NCBI GenBank assembly: GCA_902797005.1
Contig: CADBRE010000045.1
Location: 1-11,059 of the forward strand
Reading direction: 5' to 3'
Source: an uncultured Erysipelotrichaceae bacterium
GTDB lineage: Bacteria > Bacillota_I > Bacilli_A > RF39 > UBA660
DNA length: 11,059 nucleotides
Of this stretch, positions 1-6,756 are shown piece after piece. Position numbers and translations under genes: made by a program. Position 1 is the first letter of the stretch, and every line of letters begins with the position of its first letter. Under the pieces are notes generated by a model. The model searched no databases. It saw only the letters and a list, made by a program, of their open reading frames with translations, and was not told where the DNA came from.

Positions 1-1
1 A

Positions 2-136
2 CAGGAAATCAGCGATGAAATAGTTTATGATGAAATAATGAAACCTCAGGTTAACATTGATGCTGACAGTATAGTAATAGATGATCACATTACAGATGAT
101 GAATTCTTTGATGATTTCTTCGGAGATGATGAATAA
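2..136 (+). CDS. C-terminal end of an acidic protein (5' end outside window)
   Basis: The frame beginning at base 2 stays open to TAA at 134-136 and gives the last 44 residues of a gene that starts before the window. The tail is strongly acidic and ends in alternating Asp/Phe (FFDDFFGDDE). It is followed at once by an intrinsic terminator that begins within the stop codon, which supports this as a true gene end. Too little is present to name a family. Similar acidic, aromatic-containing C-terminal tails end the two coiled-coil proteins at 4026-6756, but that may be convergence in an AT-rich genome. Confidence 0.75.
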   Translation, partial: QEISDEIVYDEIMKPQVNIDADSIVIDDHITDDEFFDDFFGDDE

Positions 137-160
137 AGCCTAACGGCTTTTTTCTTTTTT
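135..160 (+). terminator. Intrinsic terminator of the cut-off first gene
   Basis: A six-base-pair stem AAAGCC (135-140) / GGCTTT (145-150) with loop TAAC is followed by a T-rich run to 160. The left arm starts inside the stop codon of the upstream gene. Confidence 0.85.
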
Positions 161-187
161 CATATAATAAATATAGGTGATTTAATC

Positions 188-436
188 ATGAGTTATATAA
201 ATTATGCACAAAATAGAAAAGCAAAGATAATTGATTTACAAAGTCCTGTAGATTACAATAATTATCATTTAAGAGGAGCAGTAAATATTCCTTACGATGA
301 GCTGCTTAATAATTATAGAAAGTATTTAAACAAGAATGAAACATATTGCATTTATTGTAAAAGTGGGAAACTTTCAAAAAGAGTAGTAGCAATGCTATCA
401 TATTTAGGGTATAATGTTATAAAGATAGATAATTAG
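188..436 (+). CDS. Short single-domain rhodanese-like protein
   Basis: An 82-residue protein with the rhodanese (sulfurtransferase) fold signature. The N-terminal part reads as the family's 'IIDLQSPVDYNNYHLRGAVNIP' pattern (residues 14-35, compare 'iDvR...e...gHIpGAiniP'). The active-site loop is C57-K-S-G-K-L-S63, close to the C-x-S-G-x-R-S of GlpE/PspE-type enzymes, so Cys57 is the probable persulfide-carrying residue. The family normally runs to about 100 residues, so this is near minimal length, though both ends of the fold are there. There is no signal peptide, so it should be cytoplasmic. An AGGTGA ribosome site at 175-180 sits seven bases before the ATG. A TATAAT at 163-168 lacks a convincing -35 box. 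It lies 32 bp before the DedA-like gene and may share its transcript. The sulfur donor and acceptor are unknown. Confidence 0.85.
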   Translation: MSYINYAQNRKAKIIDLQSPVDYNNYHLRGAVNIPYDELLNNYRKYLNKNETYCIYCKSGKLSKRVVAMLSYLGYNVIKIDN

Positions 437-468
437 AGTTATAATATAAATAAAGAAAGAGGTGCTTT

Positions 469-1050
469 ATGGGATTTTTGGCAGGAATAGATTCATTTAT
501 TACTACATTATTAGGTCTTTTAGGTTCTTGGGGTGCAGTTCTAGGGTGTGTGTTTATTCTTTTTGAATCAATATTGCCAATTCTTCCTATTTCAGTTTTT
601 ATAACTCTTAACTTTATGACCTTTGGGCCATTTATAGGTTTCGTAATATCTTGGGTATTTACATGCCTCGGTTGTATGATGAGTTATTATATATTTAGAA
701 ATGGCGTATCAGAAAAGTATTTTCTTAAATTAAAAGACCATCCTCAGTTTGGAAAAATAGTAAAAGTAGTAGAAAATATGGACTTTGCAAGAATAGTTAC
801 TTTAATTGCTATTCCTTTTACTCCAGCTTTTCTTATCAATATTGCAGCAGGTGTTTGTAGAGTAGATGCTAAGAAGTATTTTTATGCTTTACTTATAGGA
901 AAAATATCTCTTGTTTATTTCTGGGGCTATGTTGGTGTAAGCTTAATTGAAGCATTAAAAAATCCTTTAGTCTTAGTTAAGGTAGTATTATTGGTAATTG
1001 TTGTTTATATAGTTAGCTCACTACTTTCTAAAAAGCTAAACATTAGGTAA
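469..1050 (+). CDS. DedA/TVP38 (VTT/SNARE-associated) family membrane protein
   Basis: A 193-residue polytopic membrane protein. Hydrophobic segments lie at about residues 10-32, 40-75, 108-130, 137-160 and 166-187. Family marks are the N-terminal re-entrant segment with Glu33 followed by ILPILP (35-40), and the second half-repeat with P-F-T-P-A-F-L-I-N-I-A-A-G (116-128). Both match the VTT domain found in DedA, YdjX and TMEM64-like proteins, and the length is usual for the family. Members are proposed or shown to be phospholipid or undecaprenyl-phosphate scramblases/flippases in the cytoplasmic membrane; which substrate applies here cannot be read from sequence. The Shine-Dalgarno sequence AAAGAGGTG (456-464) lies just before the ATG. 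A weak promoter-like TATAAT (440-445) overlaps the upstream gene end. UppP, another player in lipid-carrier recycling, is encoded 6 kb away. Confidence 0.85.
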   Translation: MGFLAGIDSFITTLLGLLGSWGAVLGCVFILFESILPILPISVFITLNFMTFGPFIGFVISWVFTCLGCMMSYYIFRNGVSEKYFLKLKDHPQFGKIVKVVENMDFARIVTLIAIPFTPAFLINIAAGVCRVDAKKYFYALLIGKISLVYFWGYVGVSLIEALKNPLVLVKVVLLVIVVYIVSSLLSKKLNIR

Positions 1051-1080
1051 TTTATTAGAAACTTGAATAATGTAGTTTAT

Positions 1081-1109
1081 TTGACTATAGTTTCAAATTA
1101 TTATATAAT
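1081..1109 (+). promoter_or_regulatory. Promoter of the mntA-hepT module
   Basis: TTGACT (1081-1086), a 17-base spacer, then a perfect TATAAT (1104-1109) match a sigma-A/sigma-70 promoter. An inverted repeat GAAACT (1058-1063) / AGTTTC (1089-1094) and a direct repeat TAGTTT (1073-1078 and 1088-1093) overlap or flank the -35 box, and could be an operator for autoregulation. Confidence 0.8.
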
Positions 1110-1120
1110 TAGTCCATAAA

Positions 1121-1127
1121 AGAGGTG
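1121..1127 (+). promoter_or_regulatory. Ribosome binding site deciding the mntA start
   Basis: AGAGGTG lies eight bases before ATG 1136. The GTG at 1127-1129 overlaps this site and so cannot be the start. Confidence 0.8.
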
Positions 1128-1135
1128 TGCAAAGT

Positions 1136-1483
1136 ATGAATAATAAAAAAATATATACAATTGACGAAATTAAAGCTAAAGCCTTGCCGATATTTAAAAA
1201 ATATAATGTAAGTGAAATAACATTATTTGGTTCTTATGCTCGTGGTGAAGCAAACTCAAATAGTGATATAGATTTTTTGGTTGTTTATCCTAAAAATTTT
1301 ACTTTGTTAAAATTAGCTTCATTAGAAGAAGAATTAAAACAAGAATTTGGAAAAGAGATAGATATTGTATCAAAAAACGCTTATACACGTGATATGAACG
1401 ATGAAATATCTGATTATGCAATATTAGCAAAAAAAATATTTTTTAACAATATAACAAAGGAAGGAAAAACTATTTATGGTTAA
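1136..1483 (+). CDS. mntA: MntA-type antitoxin nucleotidyltransferase (AMPylating)
   Basis: A 115-residue minimal nucleotidyltransferase of the Pol-beta superfamily. The catalytic signature GSx10DxD is complete: G32-S33, ten residues, D44-I-D46, with D76 in 'KEIDIV' as the likely third carboxylate. In characterised MntA-HepT systems this enzyme transfers AMP from ATP onto a tyrosine of the partner HEPN RNase and so silences it; it is the antitoxin. The assignment rests on the intact motif and on the adjacent hepT gene, which overlaps its end by 8 bp, a typical toxin-antitoxin arrangement. I start at ATG 1136; an in-frame GTG at 1127 lies inside the Shine-Dalgarno sequence. It has its own promoter, and the operon ends in a strong terminator, so the module is a separate transcription unit between a membrane protein and rmuC. 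Confidence 0.88.
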   Translation: MNNKKIYTIDEIKAKALPIFKKYNVSEITLFGSYARGEANSNSDIDFLVVYPKNFTLLKLASLEEELKQEFGKEIDIVSKNAYTRDMNDEISDYAILAKKIFFNNITKEGKTIYG

Positions 1484-1832
1484 TGTAAATCGTGATTTAA
1501 CTTTGCTGCTTCATATGCTTAAATACACTAAAGAAATAACTGATTTAAACTTAATAAAAATAACTTTTGATGATTTTAAATCTAATTATGTAATTAGGAA
1601 TTCTGTTTCAATGGATATAATGCAAATAGGCGAATTATCCACACATTTGAGTGAAGAATATGTTTCTAAAAGCAGTAAAGAAATAAACTGGAAAGCTATT
1701 AGAGGTATGAGAAATAGATTTGCACATGGATATTTTACTATGGATTATAAGATTATATATGAAACAGCATTAAATGATATTCCTGAGTTGCAACAGTTTT
1801 TAATTAAAGAAATAGAAAATAATAAATTATAA
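1476..1832 (+). CDS. hepT: HepT-type HEPN toxin RNase
   Basis: A 118-residue, mostly helical protein of the HepT/DUF86 HEPN family. The family's catalytic motif Rx4HxY is exact: R79-N-R-F-A-H84-G-Y86, preceded by the usual 'W-K-A-I-R-G-M' stretch (72-78). Known relatives are toxins that cleave RNA (tRNA or mRNA) as dimers; Arg79 and His84 would be catalytic, and Tyr86 is the residue AMPylated by MntA. Length is normal for the family, and nothing is missing, so the toxin looks potentially active. The ATG at 1476 lies inside the end of mntA (8 bp overlap), with AGGAAGGA (1458-1465) upstream, implying coupled translation with the antitoxin made first. A perfect DnaA-box-like word at 1635-1643 falls in the coding sequence and is probably chance. 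Confidence 0.9.
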   Translation: MVNVNRDLTLLLHMLKYTKEITDLNLIKITFDDFKSNYVIRNSVSMDIMQIGELSTHLSEEYVSKSSKEINWKAIRGMRNRFAHGYFTMDYKIIYETALNDIPELQQFLIKEIENNKL

Positions 1833-1844
1833 AATGACAAATTG

Positions 1845-1890
1845 ATAGAGAAAGCTTTAACTATTATGTTAAAACTTTTTCTATTTTTTT
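1845..1890 (+). terminator. Strong intrinsic terminator after hepT
   Basis: A 17-base stem pairs 1845-1861 with 1868-1884 (one C-A mismatch, one G-T pair), loop TATTAT, followed by a T run to 1890. It insulates the toxin-antitoxin module from rmuC. Confidence 0.88.
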
Positions 1891-1901
1891 CTTTTGTTCG
1901 C

Positions 1902-1930
1902 TTATCATTCTATTAAGCATGTGTTATACT
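1902..1930 (+). promoter_or_regulatory. Extended -10 promoter of rmuC
   Basis: TGT directly before TATACT (1925-1930) gives an extended -10 box. A poor -35 (TTATCA, 1902-1907) stands 17 bases upstream, as expected for extended -10 promoters. Confidence 0.6.
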
Positions 1931-1953
1931 TAGTATGTAAGAAGGTGAAGTAA

Positions 1954-3030
1954 ATGTTGTTATACATAATAATTGGGATTTTAATATTAGTATTAATACT
2001 TTTAATTATCTTATTATTTAAAGTTAAAAAGGTAAATGAAAGTGAAATTGAACTTAGAATAAAGGAAATGCAAACTGATATGGTTAAGTCCATTGGTGAT
2101 TTTAAATATGATTTTTCTAAAGTACTAACTAATGATTTTCAGGAGCTTAATGATAGAATAGAAGCTAGACTTAATAAGATAGATCAAAGAGTTAATGAAA
2201 GATTAGATGTAAACTTTGAAAAAACTAATAAAACTTTTGATGAAGTTTTAAAGAGTTTAGTAAAGATTAATGAAGCACAAAAGAAACTTGACTTATTATC
2301 AACAGATATTGTAGATTTACAAACAGTACTTACAGATAAAAAAAGTAGAGGTATATTTGGAGAAGTTAATCTTCATCAAATACTTGCCAGTTGCTTTGGG
2401 GAAAAGAATGATAAACTTTATAGACTACAGTATACTTTAAGTACTGGGGTTATAGCTGATGCTATTGTATTTGCTCCAGCACCACTAGGTAATATCTGTA
2501 TAGATAGTAAGTTCCCACTTGAACACTACCGCTCTATGCTTGAAAAAGGTATTACACCAGAAGAAAGACTTAGAAGAGAAAAAGCTTTTGAAATGGATGT
2601 TAAAAAACATATAGATGCGATTGGAAGCAAATATGTAATAAGTGGAGAAACATCTGAACAAGCAATACTATTCTTACCTGCAGAAGCTATTTTTGCTGAG
2701 ATAAATGCATACCATACTAATTTAATAGATTATGCGTATGAAAGAAGAGTATATATTGCATCTCCAACAACATTAATGAGTTTACTAACTATAATTCAAG
2801 CTATTTTAATGGGTATGGAAAGAGATAAATATGCTGGAATAATCCATCAAGAATTAAATAAACTAGGAGAAGAGTTCACTAGATATAAAGAAAGATGGGA
2901 AAAACTATCTAATCATATGGAAACAGTTAATAAAGATGTAAGAGATCTTCATATTACAACTGATAAGATATCTAAGAGATTTGATTCTATCAGCAATGTA
3001 GACATTAAATTAGAGGTTGATGATAAATAG
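1954..3030 (+). CDS. rmuC: RmuC-family DNA recombination protein
   Basis: A 358-residue protein with one N-terminal membrane helix (residues 1-23, almost all I/L/V), a coiled-coil stretch (about 30-125) and the RmuC domain (about 128-330). Family-typical stretches are K-S-R-G-x-x-G-E (130-137), I-D-S-K-F-P-L-E (183-190), F-L-P-A-E-A-I-F (240-247) and S-P-T-T-L-M-S-L-L (270-278). RmuC was found in E. coli as a gene whose loss raises recombination at inverted repeats; the domain is related to restriction-nuclease-like folds, and the biochemical activity is still not settled. The acidic/lysine triad region around D184-S-K186 fits that fold. Length is close to the shorter Gram-positive members. 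Start at ATG 1954 with AGAAGGTG (1940-1947). It has its own promoter and stands alone between the toxin-antitoxin module and the SPFH gene. Confidence 0.92.
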   Translation: MLLYIIIGILILVLILLIILLFKVKKVNESEIELRIKEMQTDMVKSIGDFKYDFSKVLTNDFQELNDRIEARLNKIDQRVNERLDVNFEKTNKTFDEVLKSLVKINEAQKKLDLLSTDIVDLQTVLTDKKSRGIFGEVNLHQILASCFGEKNDKLYRLQYTLSTGVIADAIVFAPAPLGNICIDSKFPLEHYRSMLEKGITPEERLRREKAFEMDVKKHIDAIGSKYVISGETSEQAILFLPAEAIFAEINAYHTNLIDYAYERRVYIASPTTLMSLLTIIQAILMGMERDKYAGIIHQELNKLGEEFTRYKERWEKLSNHMETVNKDVRDLHITTDKISKRFDSISNVDIKLEVDDK

Positions 3031-3036
3031 ATATAG

Positions 3037-3093
3037 CTATTATTAGAAGAGGATTCAGTTGTTCGGAAATTCCGAACACTTAACTAATAATAG
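3037..3093 (+). repeat. Nested palindrome between rmuC and the SPFH gene
   Basis: A 19-base near-perfect palindrome, TGTTCGGAAATTCCGAACA (3060-3078; nine-base arms around one central A), sits inside an outer inverted repeat CTATTATTAG (3037-3046) / CTAATAATAG (3084-3093). The whole could fold as one long hairpin. No T-run follows, so it is not a standard terminator. A dimeric repressor's operator or a processed RNA structure are the simplest readings. A second, imperfect inverted repeat CTATAAACAC / GTGTTATAG lies at 3105-3128. Confidence 0.75.
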
Positions 3094-3153
3094 TATTATT
3101 AAGACTATAAACACTATATGTGTTATAGATAAATAAAAGAAAGGAGTGGGAAA

Positions 3154-3918
3154 ATGGAATTCTTTATAATATTTGTGCTTGTTATAGTAGGAATAATATT
3201 ACTTGGTTCTATTAAAGAGATTAATGAATATGAAAGAGGTATTAAGTTTAGATTTGGTAAGTTTCATAGCATTATGAAACCTGGTTGGCAAATTGTACTT
3301 CCAATATTTGAATCATATAAAAAAGTAGATATAAGAACTAAAGCAGTAGATGTTCCTGAACAAGACGCTATTACAAAAGATAATGTTTCTATTAGAATTA
3401 ATGCGGTTTTATACTATAATATCTTTGATGCTTCTAAAGCAATACTTGCTGTAGAAAAGTATAACTATGCTGTTTCTCAGCTTGCACAAACTACAATGAG
3501 AAATGCCGTTGGTGAAGTATCTCTAGATGAATTGCTTTCTAAAAGAGATAAAATCAGCAGTGCGATTTGTCAAATAGTTGACGCAGCTACTGACCCTTGG
3601 GGAATAAAAGTAGAAAATGTTGAACTAAAAGATATTCGTCTTCCAGAAGAGATGAAAAGAGTTATCGCAAGAGTTGCTGAAGCTGAAAGAGAAAAAGAAG
3701 CTGTAATAACTAAATCACGCGGTGAAGTAGAAGCTTCTGAAAACTTAGTAAAAGCTGCTCAAAACTTAGTAAGTGCTCCAGGTGCATTACACTTAAGAAC
3801 ACTAGAAACATTAAACGATATTTCTTCAGACCAATCTAATACAATAGTTTTTGCAACACCTATTGAAGTTATAAAAGCTATTGAAGGATTTGGAAAGAAA
3901 GATAAGAAAGACCAATAA
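3154..3918 (+). CDS. Stomatin/slipin-like SPFH (band 7) membrane protein
   Basis: A 254-residue SPFH-domain protein. Residues 2-19 are a single N-terminal membrane segment, followed by the band-7 start E-Y-E-R-G-I-K-F-R-F-G-K (25-36), P-G-W-x-x-V-L-P (43-50), V-D-I-R-T-K-A-V-D-V (58-67) and the helical part W-G-I-K-V-E-N-V-E-L-K-D-I (149-161) leading to E-A-E-R-E-K-E-A (176-183). This is the pattern of prokaryotic stomatins (slipins), which oligomerise on the membrane and organise microdomains or hold membrane proteases. Such genes are often beside an NfeD-type partner; none is in this window. Length is usual. A strong Shine-Dalgarno sequence AAAGGAG (3140-3146) precedes ATG 3154. The long upstream gap holds a palindrome that may control it. 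A terminator overlaps its end, so the following coiled-coil operon is transcribed separately. Confidence 0.9.
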   Translation: MEFFIIFVLVIVGIILLGSIKEINEYERGIKFRFGKFHSIMKPGWQIVLPIFESYKKVDIRTKAVDVPEQDAITKDNVSIRINAVLYYNIFDASKAILAVEKYNYAVSQLAQTTMRNAVGEVSLDELLSKRDKISSAICQIVDAATDPWGIKVENVELKDIRLPEEMKRVIARVAEAEREKEAVITKSRGEVEASENLVKAAQNLVSAPGALHLRTLETLNDISSDQSNTIVFATPIEVIKAIEGFGKKDKKDQ

Positions 3919-3930
3919 GGTCTTTTTCTT
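3907..3930 (+). terminator. Intrinsic terminator of the SPFH gene
   Basis: The stem AAAGACC (3907-3913) / GGTCTTT (3919-3925) has a five-base loop formed partly by the stop codon (3916-3918) and is followed by a T-rich run. The left arm encodes the last residues. Confidence 0.88.
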
Positions 3931-3974
3931 TACACTAAAAAGTTAAGTAAATGTCAAGAAAAAGAAAGTTGTAA

Positions 3975-4003
3975 TTGACTTAACACTATGATATCATTAT
4001 AAG
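3975..4003 (+). promoter_or_regulatory. Promoter of the coiled-coil gene pair, with inverted repeat
   Basis: TTGACT (3975-3980), 17 bases, TATAAG (3998-4003). A seven-base inverted repeat GTTAAGT (3942-3948) / ACTTAAC (3978-3984) has its right arm over the -35 box, so a repressor could bind here; that part is inference. Confidence 0.7.
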
Positions 4004-4012
4004 TAGGAAAAT

Positions 4013-4020
4013 AAAGGTGG
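4013..4020 (+). promoter_or_regulatory. Ribosome binding site deciding the start at GTG 4026
   Basis: AAAGGTGG ends five bases before GTG 4026. The GTG at 4017 is inside this site and is therefore rejected as a start. Confidence 0.7.
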
Positions 4021-4025
4021 TTAGT

Positions 4026-5291
4026 GTGAATACAAATAGAGAAGCAATTTATAGTTTAGTTAGTCTTTTAGTTAAAAAGGCTGGTTTTGATGTAAGCAAA
4101 AATGAAGCAGAAGAAGAGCTAAAGAAGACTAAAGAAAACTTAGAAAAATTAAGTCATGAAAAGGTAAGTGTAGGTAACAAAAAGAACTTAGACAAATTAA
4201 TTGAAGATTTAAAAGTAAGAGAAGCTTTTTGGGAAAACAATGCTGAGGTAATAGGAAGAAGTTTACTTGAAGATTATAATTCTGGAGCTAAATACCATTC
4301 TGTTAAACATAAAATAGACTCATTAGTTGCACTTGCAAATGAAGGAACACAAAACTTAGAGTTTAGCTTTATATATACAAGAAGCATAGAGCTTGAAAAA
4401 GCATTTAAAGAATTAGAATCAAAAGTAAAATCTCATGACTATACAAATTATGATGAAAAAGAAATGGACACTAAATATAAATCATATCTAGAAAACAAAT
4501 TAAAATCTTTAGATGAAGAGTTAGAAAGCATTGATAAAGAACTTGATAACTTAAGAGATATAGAAGCTAAAGATGTTAACATTGTTAACAAAATAAGAGA
4601 TTACAATGAGACACTTAGTAACAATTTAAGCAAATTAATTAAGGTTTCTGAAAATACTATACACACTGACATAGCATTTGATGTATGGGAAAAACTAGAA
4701 ACTACAAAAAGTGATTTAGAAGAAAAACTTGAAAGTTCCGTTGATGCATTAGAAAAGACAGAAAATCTACTTGCTGAAGTTAGAAAGAATAGAATGGGTC
4801 TTAATAATAGAAAAGATGTTCTTGGAGCAGAAAAGACTAGATGTACAGCTAAATTAGCTAATATCAACAAATCATTAGATGAAGATTCATATATGAACTT
4901 GACTGAAAGAATAATGGATGTATCTAATCTAGAACTTGCAAGACTTGAACTTGAATCACTAAAGAACAAAAAAGAAGTTATATATGTTGATGCAAATAAA
5001 GTTAGAGAAGAGCTTATTAAAGAATGGGAAAATGCTCCTAAAGATAGAACTGCTGTAGAAACTAAAGAAGAAGATAATGCTCAAGAACAAGTAACTACTG
5101 AAGAAAATAAAGTGGATAATTCTACTGAAGAAGCAGCCGAAGAAGAGATTACTATAACAAAAGTAACAGAAGAAGATGACCTTGAAAAAACAAACATCGA
5201 TTTAGATACAAATATTAATATTGAAGAAGACAATGATAAAACTGTAGAAATAAAAATAGAGAAAAAGAATAAATTTGATTTAGAATGGTAA
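4026..5291 (+). CDS. Unrecognised coiled-coil protein with acidic tail (paralogue A)
   Basis: A 421-residue cytoplasmic protein; no signal peptide or membrane helix. I do not recognise the family. The parts are: an N-terminal helix with the motif L-L-V-K-K-A-G-F (14-21); a long Glu/Lys/Leu-rich region (about 25-315) with heptad-like spacing that should form coiled coils; a motif Y-V-D-A-N-K-V-R-E-E-L-I-K-E-W ending at W334; then an acidic, probably disordered tail of 87 residues ending K-F-D-L-E-W. The next gene repeats this plan with the same N-terminal motif and the same pre-tail motif, so the two are divergent paralogues. The GTG start at 4026 is chosen by the ribosome site and because it aligns the N-terminal motif with that of the paralogue to within two residues. 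A scaffold or filament-like role is possible but is only inference. Confidence 0.85.
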   Translation: MNTNREAIYSLVSLLVKKAGFDVSKNEAEEELKKTKENLEKLSHEKVSVGNKKNLDKLIEDLKVREAFWENNAEVIGRSLLEDYNSGAKYHSVKHKIDSLVALANEGTQNLEFSFIYTRSIELEKAFKELESKVKSHDYTNYDEKEMDTKYKSYLENKLKSLDEELESIDKELDNLRDIEAKDVNIVNKIRDYNETLSNNLSKLIKVSENTIHTDIAFDVWEKLETTKSDLEEKLESSVDALEKTENLLAEVRKNRMGLNNRKDVLGAEKTRCTAKLANINKSLDEDSYMNLTERIMDVSNLELARLELESLKNKKEVIYVDANKVREELIKEWENAPKDRTAVETKEEDNAQEQVTTEENKVDNSTEEAAEEEITITKVTEEDDLEKTNIDLDTNINIEEDNDKTVEIKIEKKNKFDLEW

Positions 5292-5296
5292 GGTGA
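5290..5296 (+). promoter_or_regulatory. Ribosome binding site deciding the start at ATG 5302
   Basis: AAGGTGA overlaps the stop codon of the upstream gene and lies five bases before ATG 5302, so the two genes are translated from one message. The GTG at 5293 inside the site is not the start. Confidence 0.75.
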
Positions 5297-5301
5297 TAAA
5301 A

Positions 5302-6756
5302 ATGAATTATCGTGTATTAGAAGACTTAATAAACATTTTAGTAAAAAAAGCTGGATATAGTTTAGATCAAACTGATACATTAGAAGACTGTGATGTTTTA
5401 ACTAACAGAAGAAGACTTATTGAAGAAAGAATAGAAAATCTAAATCAAGAACAATCTAAAGATAATTACAGTGAAGATAAAAAGAAAGATGAGGAAGAAA
5501 AGCATTTCTTAGAAAGTACTCTTGAAATAGTAAAAGAAGAACAAGAAGTAGGAGATTTAACAGAAAAAGAAGTTGCTTCACTACTAAGTCAAATAGAAGA
5601 TTTATCTATTAAATTAGAAAACAAAGACTATAACACTTCAAATAATAATGAATTAGAAGAAAAACAAATCGTTTTAAATAAAGAGTTAAATGAATTAACA
5701 AAAGCGATTGATTCTAAAAGAATGATGCCTAATGAATTAGGTGCTACGATACTAGAGGCATTTAGAGAAAACAAAGGATTTGATTCAATTAAAGATGAAT
5801 TAGAATTATTAGTAGAAAAAGCAAATAATACATATAATAAAACAGTTAATGAAATAAAATCAAGCAATATATTTGAATTAATGGATGAATATAATGGAAA
5901 GAAAGCAGATACATTCAAAAAGATTGAAGCTAATTCTTATAAGGGTGATAACGGAAAAGAAGATATTAACAAAAAATGTGAATATCATAATGACAGAATT
6001 AATGCTCATAATGAAACATTAAAAGCAATTGAAAAACGCGAAGAAGAACTAGATCAACTAATTGAAGACACTAGAGAATTATATGTAAGCACATTAAATG
6101 AAAGAAAAGAGAAAGAATCATTACTTTCAGAATACTATAAAAAGATATATGAATTATCTAATATAAGTATTTATGAAGAAGACTTTAATAATTATTTAGA
6201 CTATTTAGTTGAAGAAGTAGAAAACGATAAATCACTTGAAGACAAGTATAACTGTGATATTGTTTCTTACAAAAATGAATTAAGAACACTTGATATTAAC
6301 AGTAAAAAAGTTAAGGACTCTATTCTTTCAGAAGAAAAATGCCTTGATACATTAAATAGAAAACTTGAATTAATTGAAAGCAATAGTAAAGAAAGAATAG
6401 ATGATAAAATTGCTTACTTAGACTATAACAAGAGATTAAATACTTTAGCAAATGAACAACAATACTACTATGTTAATGTAGATGTAATAAAAAATGAAAT
6501 AATAAATCTTTGGAATAAAGAAGGGCAAGCAGAAGAAGAAAGTGATATTGAAATTACTAATGAACTACAAAGCTCTATGTATGAAGAAGATAAACTAGAT
6601 TATACTGATGATTCTGAAACGGAAAGTATAGATTTAGAACCAATTGAAGAAGATAGTGAAACTGAAGATTCTTCAAGTAATGAAAATATGGAAAGCACAA
6701 CTGAAGCATTACAAGATAAAGAAGATAATTTTGAATTACTAGATGATTTTGAATAG
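5302..6756 (+). CDS. Unrecognised coiled-coil protein with acidic tail (paralogue B)
   Basis: A 484-residue protein, start at ATG 5302, ten bases after the stop of its paralogue. Family not recognised. It opens with L-I-N-I-L-V-K-K-A-G-Y (9-19), matching paralogue A, then has a very long charged coiled-coil region rich in Glu, Lys, Asn and Leu (about 25-385). The motif Y-V-N-V-D-V-I-K-N-E-I-I-N-L-W ends at W404 and matches the A motif at Y, V, E, I and W, with conservative changes between. The last 80 residues are Asp/Glu/Ser-rich and end L-L-D-D-F-E. The middle parts of A and B have diverged almost beyond recognition, so conservation is concentrated at the two ends, suggesting those ends make contacts. 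There are no membrane segments. The operon ends with a modest terminator facing that of uppP. Confidence 0.85.
   Translation: MNYRVLEDLINILVKKAGYSLDQTDTLEDCDVLTNRRRLIEERIENLNQEQSKDNYSEDKKKDEEEKHFLESTLEIVKEEQEVGDLTEKEVASLLSQIEDLSIKLENKDYNTSNNNELEEKQIVLNKELNELTKAIDSKRMMPNELGATILEAFRENKGFDSIKDELELLVEKANNTYNKTVNEIKSSNIFELMDEYNGKKADTFKKIEANSYKGDNGKEDINKKCEYHNDRINAHNETLKAIEKREEELDQLIEDTRELYVSTLNERKEKESLLSEYYKKIYELSNISIYEEDFNNYLDYLVEEVENDKSLEDKYNCDIVSYKNELRTLDINSKKVKDSILSEEKCLDTLNRKLELIESNSKERIDDKIAYLDYNKRLNTLANEQQYYYVNVDVIKNEIINLWNKEGQAEEESDIEITNELQSSMYEEDKLDYTDDSETESIDLEPIEEDSETEDSSSNENMESTTEALQDKEDNFELLDDFE

Noticed and set aside
1635..1643. Perfect DnaA-box-like word TTATCCACA
   Set aside because: Single copy inside the hepT coding sequence, no cluster or AT-rich unwinding region specific to it; most likely chance.
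3037..3093. Reading the nested palindrome as a rmuC terminator
   Set aside because: No T-run follows the right arm, unlike most other terminators in this window.
3925..3956. Antisense promoter (TTGACA on the minus strand, 3956-3951)
   Set aside because: The -35 is perfect but the -10 at the right distance is poor (TGTAAA), and it would point into a terminator.
4601..5380. Minus-strand open frames across the coiled-coil genes
   Set aside because: Serine/phenylalanine-rich mirrors of Glu/Lys-rich coding sequence, without ribosome sites or promoters; shadows of the plus-strand genes.
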